60,000 bases of DNA, taken from positions 15,664,501-15,724,500 of the forward strand of contig NC_079886.1 of NCBI RefSeq assembly GCF_029227915.1, read 5' to 3'. Under the pieces are notes generated by a model. It saw only the letters and a program-made list of their open reading frames with translations, did no database searches and was not told the origin of the DNA. The stretch is from Hydractinia symbiolongicarpus. Taxonomy: Eukaryota > Cnidaria > Hydrozoa > Anthoathecata > Hydractiniidae. The position numbers were made by a program, and so were the translations under genes. Positions 54,267 through 60,000 of this stretch are shown here, one piece after another (the first letter of the stretch is position 1; every line of letters begins with the position of its first letter).

Positions 54267-55070
54267 ATGTCGTCGCAAGTTATGTTCAACACAGGAGCCA
54301 TAGAGATCCTGTCCGACGACCAGGATCAACCTATGTTTAAAAGGGCTGATTTGAGACTGGGTAATGAAAATATTAAAAATATGACAATACCTTCAACGTT
54401 GCTATCTACTAGGTCCGAAATAGTAGGGTTCAAGGGGGCATCTTGGAAATGCCCTTTTGGTAAGGCGAAAAATAGGCATAATGTATTCGTCACATTTGAG
54501 GGCGCCCTCAAAATTGTGCGTAGGTCAAAAAAGCCCAGGGCTGTAGGGGTTATCAAATGGCTAGCCCGAGCAGGTATGAAAAAATTACAAGATGATTTCA
54601 AGGAGCGGCGTAAAGCCCTTGAGGACAGAGATATTGCCGTCGCTATTCTCGAGAACGATCTTGACTCCAGGGATGAACAACTTGTGGAGCTGTGGTACGA
54701 ACTCGAAGTACAGACCCAGAAAAATGCGAGGCTCAAAGAACGGTACGTACCACATGCTCAGGATCCAGGTAAGGACGACGTCATCATGATATACAGAAAA
54801 CATAGTGCACAGGATAACGATGAATACCATCATCTTCCATACTACTGTGTGCGGGTTCAAAGATGTATTATCCGTACCAAAAGGAGATGATTCGAGGATA
54901 AATACCCAAAATCCGAGGAGATTGTTGTTATCGACAACCCCAATGGTAAACACGCCTTTAATCGGTTTGAGGAGGATGGGCATGTAGAACGTTTCAGGAA
55001 CTATTTTGGGCTAATCGACCTCACCCGGGATGATCTGTATGATCTGGGTTTTACGGCACTAGAGGACTAG
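54267..55070 (+). pseudogene. Bro-like protein (Bro-N/MSV199 plus C-terminal domain), in-frame TGA
   Basis: Begins ATG 54267. Residues about 55-110 include GKAKNRHNVFVTFEGALKIV then KPRAVGVIKWLARAG, like the DNA-binding Bro-N/MSV199 domains of large DNA viruses. A charged coiled coil (about 110-150) follows, then DPGKDDVIMIYRKH and LPYYCVRVQR, like the DUF3627-type C-terminal domain found after them. A TGA at 54888-54890 interrupts the gene; the same frame continues with DNPNGKHAFNRFEEDG and LIDLTRDDLYDLGF to a TAG at 55070. In viruses such proteins are thought to regulate host or viral DNA functions. The domain assignment is from memory. Confidence 0.6.
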
Positions 55071-55078
55071 CAGTCGCT

Positions 55079-55110
55079 AATTTTTACTACTCTTGCGGGT
55101 AGTAAAAATT
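55079..55110. terminator. Hairpin between converging genes
   Basis: AATTTTTACTAC (55079-55090) and its exact reverse complement GTAGTAAAAATT (55099-55110) around an 8-base loop. It lies between the end of the Bro-like gene (plus) and the end of the integrase (minus). It is symmetric, so it could mark the 3' ends of both transcripts. Confidence 0.5.
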
Positions 55111-55172
55111 ATGGGGTTGAAGGGCCAGAGTGCCACCCTACTCCGATCAGGTATGCTAATTGAAGGGGTCTA

Positions 55173-56127
55173 CTAAGCCTTCACATGTTCCGGAGGAACC
55201 TGAACATCCTCCGGTATCTGCATGAGTTCCTCCGAAACAAAGCTCCTTTCAGGACCGTCTTTTAGATAGTATAAAACACGGCTACCCGCTACTATATGGT
55301 CCAACCTATACATTTTACTACTCTACCAGGCGTCGGTGGCAGCGTGCTCCTCTCCGGGTTGCAGCAGATAGAGGTAGAGACCATCCTCAGGTAAGGGTCT
55401 TTACTCTGGGTATTGCTGACTTTTTGCAAGCGGCACATCCTCAAGCTTGATCGCCTTGTTAGGTTTCATATCGATCATGGCAGTCTTGGCATTGTTTAGA
55501 CTTTTGATGATGGTGTATAAGTGCTTGACCAAAATGGTACTAGGCTCGTCGGAACCCAATTCCTGCGCATCCTGAGGTTTGAAGAGCCTTTCGGCAAGTA
55601 CCTTGTTGTAAGACTCTACAAAGGCCGTAAATGTGTGGTGGTATTTTGTGGTAGCCCGTTTAATCTCAACCCCCTTATCCTCCAGCAGCTTGGTTACATC
55701 AGATTTAAACTCACTACCGTTGTCACACTAACATATTCGCGGCCTCGCTGACTTTCTTGGTGCGCAGGGGTCTAGCTACTTTATACCTTCAGGCCACGTT
55801 AATACCCGTGAGAATATACTTGTAGGTGTTTCCATACAACCGATCATGGGGCATGTACAGCAGATCAAACTGATACATTTCGTTGGGTGCTGTAACGGTA
55901 GAATAGGGGTAGTCTATACGTTTCGGCCCCTTGAGATGCCGTAGTCATAAGAGTTGACGGGATAGCCAGTGGGTTACCAGCTTTTTGGATAGACCGCTCT
56001 TCCCCGCGAATAAGTTGATAGCTTTTCGCCCGGTCCACAGATGTTCTGGGGTAAAGTAAATATTGCCTAATATTTCCGCCTCCTCATCTGTAACGATATG
56101 TGATTTTAACATGTCTTTATTATACAT
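55173..56127 (-). pseudogene. Polinton retroviral-type integrase, multiply broken
   Basis: Inserts the element into host DNA. From the 5' side: an N-terminal helical region (AINLFAGKSGLSKKLVTHWL), VTAPNEMYQFDLLYMPHD (first catalytic Asp region), then RYKVARPLRTKK. A deletion of roughly 20 codons with a frameshift follows, then CDNGSEF (second Asp), FVESYNKVLAERLF (catalytic Glu), and a C-terminal chromodomain-like part (SKMYRLDHIV, FVSEELMQIPEDV). In-frame stops: TGA at 55945-55947 and 55789-55791, TAA at 55401-55403, TAG at 55323-55325. All DDE residues are still encoded but the gene is dead as written. Confidence 0.9.
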
Positions 56128-56168
56128 GTTAAAAACGCGTTCTTATAAATATTTGTAAGCCACAAACC

Positions 56169-56438
56169 CTAGCAGGGATAAGGAGCCAAGGGCAGTTCAC
56201 GAAGGCTTTTACCGCCCTTTAGCTGCATCTCAGTTTGCTCATTGAACCAGTCAAGCTTGGCTTGCCTTTTTCGTATCCACTCTGCCTGAGCCTCGTTAAG
56301 TTTTTCAACGGCATGGTCATGACGCCTGCGCTCTGCCTCACCGTGTCCCAAAAGGTTACTGAATAGAAAATTTGTTCCACTGAATGCAAGGGCGTTTATG
56401 GCCGCCCGACCACTATCACAGCTATTGTCGCCATGTTT
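56169..56438 (-). pseudogene. PX-like small Polinton protein, frameshifted near start
   Basis: An ATG at 56438 opens a frame that stops after 12 codons. Another frame carries INALAFSGTNFLFSNLLGHG then RRRHDHAVEKLNEAQAEWI and RQAKLDWFNEQ. The KRHDxAVExLxxAQxxWxxKRxxxLDxxNEQ pattern recurs, in my memory, next to capsid genes in cnidarian Polintons. The N-terminal part is hydrophobic and the rest an amphipathic helix, like small membrane-active capsid proteins. Function is not established. Confidence 0.55.
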
Positions 56439-56466
56439 CTTTATTCAATATTCCACACCATTGAGC

Positions 56467-57585
56467 CTACCACCAAGGATGTTCATTTGGCCGTCTTGAA
56501 ACGAAGTATACATAGCATGTAAAATCCCCAGTTCCATCGGCCTTTTTTGTCATATGCAACGTTATCCCATCACTTAGACGTTTTAGGGGTCTTCCGCTAC
56601 CATGTAAAATATCATCGGAAGAGGCTTGAAAATCAATGAATAACGCATATCTCTTGTTGAAGAATTGGCCAATGGTTACATTACTGTCGTGAGCACCGAA
56701 AATGCTGATAATCTGCTCGAGGTGGTCCTTGGGAAGCATGGCATTGGAGTATAGCTCATTGGGTTCCCCCTCAACGGTTATACTAATACTCTCGATCCTG
56801 GAATTATAGAAAACCTCATTGACAACAGCATAGGGTTTCACTTTCCCGAGATCTACAAGGAACAGCAAGATGCCCTTCAAGGATTTGGCAGGAGTGTCAA
56901 TTTGGAGGTTGTAACTAGTATCTGCCTTTTTCATCATGACTACTTTGCTACGAAGTATCCATTCGTATTGTAGAGCCAATCTTGCATACCTTGACATCAT
57001 AACGCCCGCGAGACCTTCATGAGTAATCTTGTCAAACTCGAGCTTGATATTAGTGATTTTGTAGGCAGCGTCAGACATTTTTCCAAAGGGTATGCAAAAG
57101 GTGTTACCATACGCGGCAACAATCGCCTCCTGCTCATCCGTACCTACATGGTCGCTGGCTTTGACTTGCAGGGCCCTTATGGTCCCGTCATTAGGGTTTA
57201 TACCATCCAGGATGAGGTTGTTATCTCTGTCAAATTTCGGCATCCAGAGGTCCTGGTACACTGCCAGGACATTGTAATCCAGGATGTTCTGTACCTCCTT
57301 ACCCTCCAACGTAATGCGTAGATTTTTTACCAGGCTTTTGCCTATGTTCGACACGATCGTACGCTTTGTATTTGTCCCTGTTAACGTCAGGTCGAATAAG
57401 AGCTTTAGACTACCCGGAAAAATGACATCGTTCTGGGGCATGTTGGGAATATCAACGTACAGGTCTTCGTTCTGATTAATCGTGATTGGTATGTGAGGTA
57501 TCTGAACCCTCTGTTTCCTTCCTTTGATACCGAAAAGCTGCTTTGTTTCTGCGTAGGGGTCTAGAGTCGTTCCGAATGCATTCAT
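56467..57585 (-). CDS. Polinton major capsid protein (jelly-roll type), intact
   Basis: The start chosen is ATG 57585 (MNAFGTTLDPYAETKQLFG), which gives 372 residues; the frame is open 51 codons further upstream, but that part reads through the divergent neighbour's 5' coding region. Conserved blocks include VDIPNMPQNDVIFPGSLKLL, TIVSNIGKSLVKNLRITLEG, NILDYNVLAVYQDLWM and LRSKVVMMKKADTSYNLQ. These fit the Polinton PY capsid protein, which forms the virion shell. It is at the short end for a double jelly roll (many are 450-600). The sequence contains normal TGG Trp codons and no breaks, in contrast to its neighbours. The assignment is by motif memory and gene context. Confidence 0.72.
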   Translation of the reverse strand: MNAFGTTLDPYAETKQLFGIKGRKQRVQIPHIPITINQNEDLYVDIPNMPQNDVIFPGSLKLLFDLTLTGTNTKRTIVSNIGKSLVKNLRITLEGKEVQNILDYNVLAVYQDLWMPKFDRDNNLILDGINPNDGTIRALQVKASDHVGTDEQEAIVAAYGNTFCIPFGKMSDAAYKITNIKLEFDKITHEGLAGVMMSRYARLALQYEWILRSKVVMMKKADTSYNLQIDTPAKSLKGILLFLVDLGKVKPYAVVNEVFYNSRIESISITVEGEPNELYSNAMLPKDHLEQIISIFGAHDSNVTIGQFFNKRYALFIDFQASSDDILHGSGRPLKRLSDGITLHMTKKADGTGDFTCYVYFVSRRPNEHPWW

Positions 57586-57616
57586 GTTTATTATAGGATA
57601 AAGATGTTCTAATAAA
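57586..57616. promoter_or_regulatory. 31-bp divergent intergenic region
   Basis: The capsid gene starts at 57585 on the minus strand and the coiled-coil gene at 57617 on the plus strand. The space between contains TTTATTATAGGATAAAGATG and AATAAAA, AT-rich and TATA-like on both strands. Both genes must share a very short promoter or lie within overlapping 5' UTRs. Confidence 0.45.
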
Positions 57617-58885
57617 ATGGCAGATAATTCGATATTTACGCATGAAGGTGATATTGGTAGAGATGATAAAGGTGATAAGGAAGACACGCCGTCAACGCAA
57701 CAACTCCCTGGAACATCGGGGACCTCAACCCAGGACAACAGCAGGAAGGTGCGCGTAGGCGATTGGGGGTTGGGTATGGAGTTGGCCGAAACTATACTTC
57801 TTAAATCAAAGGTTGATAGTCTTTACACGAATCTTAGGGATGGGCTGGGGCTTATGCTTAATGCGATACATTACGACAGGTTTAGAATAGGGGAGGATAA
57901 CCAACTTGTTGTTAAAAAGATTGTGACGGGAAAAAGATCCCTACCAGAAGTAGTGCTAACGTTGCAAGATGGTAACTTTCCAACTATTAAACAGCTCAGA
58001 AGTAGGCTAGGTAGTGCGCGTATGAAGGCCATAGGTTTTGATGATTATCAAACATCCAACAAAATGGAAGCGATCCATGGCCTCGCAAATGAGGCCGATG
58101 TTCTTGTATTAAATAGGGAGAAGGAGGGGGTAAGGAGGCATCGGATGAGATGATCCAGATGGAAACATTAGACAGTGTTCAAAATTTTGCAAACAATATA
58201 AAGGGTTTTGTAGATACTTCATTTCCCAGTATCGACGACGATGCCCCCGAGGTTGATATGAGGCAAATAAAGCTCGAAATTTAAAACTTAGGATAGCAAA
58301 ATCAATACGAAAGAGGCTAAATTGAAAGTACTTAAGAAGAAGGCCAGAACGAAAAGAAATAAGAACATTGACAAACTTGAGAGGGATATTGAAAAACTTG
58401 AAGAAGAATAGGAAGGATATACTTAGCAAACATGGGCTGCTATTGGAGGAGATTTTTAAGCATCGGGAAAATATCAAGGCCGAGTTGATGAAGATCGCCG
58501 GAGATGACATGTCTTTGCTGGAGAAGAGTAAAATACTCTTCAGGGAGCAGGGTATAACCATAGCGAGTATCGTCTCCGCTATTGGCCTACTGGTTTCCAC
58601 TATTGTGCTCTCCGTCACGGGAGGAAGTGCAGCGGCAGGTGCTGCAGGGGGAGAAGTGCCGTGGATGGGGCTGGAAAAGGGTTTGTGGAGAAACAGTTTG
58701 AAAGGCTCGGAAACTTCCTTAATTACCTGGCATCCAAGGCAGGTAATGCATCACCGGGAGTAATCGGTACCGTAGTCTCCTTCTTTCTGAGGGTAGCGTC
58801 AACTATTGTGAAATATGCGGCCAAGCATCTGTACATGGCCATTGCGGCTGCTGCCGGGTTTGTTGTGCTCTATATGAGGAAATAG
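57617..58885 (+). pseudogene. Polinton coiled-coil/hydrophobic structural protein, frameshifted
   Basis: The N-terminal 178-codon frame (VRVGDWGLGMELAETILLK; LRSRLGSARMKAIGFDDYQ) ends by frameshift at the G run near 58125. The next frame continues EMIQMETLDSVQNFANNIKG up to TAA 58282. After that come a Lys-rich coiled coil with a TAG at 58289-58291, then a stretch with LLLEEIFKHRENIKAELM and a first hydrophobic segment (IASIVSAIGLLVSTIVL, from 58560). After another shift near 58690 there are two more hydrophobic segments (GVIGTVVSFFL; MAIAAAAGFVVLYM). The C-terminus matches the fragment at 32465-32650 in Polinton 1. A membrane-active or virion-internal role is likely from topology, not proven. 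Confidence 0.65.
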
Positions 58886-58937
58886 GTCTATTTTTAAGCC
58901 ATATAATGGCAGTTATGACACCTACCCCTATCGTTAT

Positions 58938-60000
58938 TTATGCGGCCTTGGTATCCTCATGCTGGTTTTGTGGCGTTTGCTTGGGTATAGGAGGTGTAGC
59001 ATGTTTGGGAGGTATAGATGGTATAGCCTGTATGGTATGATCGGGTGTATGTATGGGAGGTGTAATAGGTGTGGTATGCTTTGGATGTATAGGAGGTGTA
59101 GTATGCATAGGTGGTTTGATAGTATGCTTGGGTGGTGCAGTATGTATGGGTGGTTTGATAGTATGCCTGGGGGGCGTAGTATGCCTCACAATAGGCTTGT
59201 TGTTCACAACGACCTGCACCCCCACGTTTACATTAGCAGGTGCTATGAGGATATTGTTGTTGTAACCCACAGTTTTTCCTATGCGCAGGTTCATGTCGGA
59301 AGGCAGCATGTACACGCCGGGGATGACGGCAAAATTTACCGGAGTTCGGGCATATTGCAACACCCTCTGGCATTCCGTAATGTCATGCCCCACATTTTCC
59401 TGACGTTGGACCATGGCCTCAAATTTCTGCAATAAAATTTGCCTTGCTGTATAGTTGTCTGTGCCGGAGACAAGTAAGGATGCTTTTACCCCTGCTTGCG
59501 ATCATAGCAAAAGGACCACATAAACCCGGATACTTTTACTTAGCTTAGTCAGGCCCTCCGATGTTAGGCCCTGGCTTGTGGGGATGATAAATTTAGCCCA
59601 CCATCTACCATTCGTCAACGACGACATGACAGCCTTGAACTTATACAAAGCATTGGCATCTGCACCGTATTCTCGACATACCTGTGCATACCCGGAGGTT
59701 GAGTAGTGGTTTTTGTACTGGAAGAAACCTTCGTCATACGGCATGGGCACCTTCATTCTTGCCAATATACGACGCATGTGGTAATATACATGGAATTTAA
59801 AGATCGAATTAACAAGGGGCACGGAGCCCGTCAGATGCTTGGCAGATATGCCTAATGCGGTGCTTGCGCAATGGGTAGCGAAATTATCCTGGATATTCCT
59901 GTAGTGCAACGCCTGCCCTGTCCCACCCACCCTAACAGGGTCATTCAGCAGATTGGTGGGGATTTTTATGGCACATTTGGTAAACTCAGGAAGTGCAACA
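58938..60000 (-). pseudogene. Large Polinton structural protein, 5' end beyond window
   Basis: Read from the right edge on the minus strand: RVGGTGQALHYRNIQDNF, then SAKHLTGSVPLVNSIFKFHV, then TSQGLTSEGLTKLSKSIRVY. A TGA at 59502-59504 interrupts the same frame, which then continues VSGTDNYTARQILLQKFEAM, VPSDMNLRIGKTVGYNNN-like text and a long tail of His-Thr-Pro-Pro and Ile-Lys-Pro-Pro repeats (about 58965-59215), ending at 58938. Similar proteins are, from memory, common in cnidarian Polintons beside the capsid genes (PW-like), role unknown. The repeat tail could be a flexible stalk. Confidence 0.6.

Larger units (their letters stand above)
52106..60000. mobile_element. Polinton 2 (Maverick), left part, continues past the window
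   Basis: A self-synthesising, virus-like transposon. Order: small overlapping genes and zinc ribbons (+, 52490-53622), packaging ATPase (+), Bro-like gene (+), then on the minus strand integrase, PX-like protein and major capsid protein. A coiled-coil/hydrophobic protein (+) and a large structural protein (-) running out of the window follow. No polymerase B is seen here; it should lie further right if the element is complete. The 52106-52489 stretch is noncoding and GC-richer than the host DNA and may include a terminal repeat. GC content rises clearly across the element compared with the host DNA. Confidence 0.88.

Noticed and set aside
57019-57475. Plus-strand frames of 60-100 codons
   Set aside because: Antisense to the intact capsid gene, no domain.
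58959-59435. 158-codon plus-strand frame rich in Gly, Cys, Met, Tyr
   Set aside because: Antisense shadow of the His/Thr/Pro repeat tail of the minus-strand structural gene.
32465-60000. The two Polinton regions as halves of one split element
   Set aside because: Both contain their own copy of the small D-x-x-D-x-KL-x-G protein and of the hydrophobic C-terminal protein, and orientations and divergence do not fit a single element.
52106-60000. A genetic code with TGA read as Trp in Polinton 2
   Set aside because: Other stop types and frameshifts are also present, Trp is encoded by TGG in the capsid gene, and TGA serves as a normal terminator (52727-52729).

Overview
The window is nuclear DNA of an animal, AT-rich and dense with introns and transposons. 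Its three host genes all lie on the minus strand. Their best matches are to metazoan proteins, and the mix of Polintons, Penelope-like, CR1/L2-like, PIF/Harbinger and Ty3/Gypsy elements fits a cnidarian, probably a hydrozoan. The taxon is inference.

Host genes. At 5231-13203 is an eight-exon XLF/NHEJ1 gene (322 aa, every splice phase closes). At 14149-39941 is a 21-exon VPS16 gene (834 aa, every phase closes), which includes a 36-nt microexon. At 42300-42932 is an aprataxin (APTX) coding exon with a HIT domain and a C2H2 finger. Two DNA end-repair genes therefore flank the HOPS/CORVET subunit. A degenerate Ras-like exon lies alone at 2110-2763 on the plus strand.

Transposons in introns. XLF intron 1 holds a PIF/Harbinger element (10687-12936, TTA target duplication). 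Other XLF introns hold a Penelope-like reverse transcriptase scrap, a piggyBac-type MITE and a hairpin MITE. VPS16 introns hold a broken CR1/L2-like LINE (about 19576-23330), a Penelope-like remnant (23640-24900), a Ty3/Gypsy pol remnant (25900-27690), another Penelope GIY-YIG remnant (31640-32330) and a decayed Polinton (Polinton 1, 32465-38650). Polinton 1 has small structural or membrane genes and a protein-primed DNA polymerase B containing a short internal inversion.

Right part. A TA-flanked element (44433-45627) carries a 51-54 bp minisatellite and sits between two copies of a ~113-bp repeat. At 46820-52105 is a near-perfect 5.3-kb palindrome (2.4-kb arms, ~480-bp unequal centre) whose arms each contain a 1.76-kb foldback-like transposon. 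The right arm stops exactly where a second Polinton begins (Polinton 2, 52106 to the window end). Polinton 2 has a cluster of small overlapping genes with zinc ribbons, a FtsK/HerA-type packaging ATPase, a Bro-like protein, a retroviral-type integrase, a PX-like small protein, an intact major capsid protein, a coiled-coil/hydrophobic structural protein and a large structural protein running off the right edge. Most Polinton 2 genes have in-frame stops or frameshifts; the capsid gene does not.

No tRNA, rRNA or CRISPR array was recognised. All calls come from reading the sequence; no searches were run.
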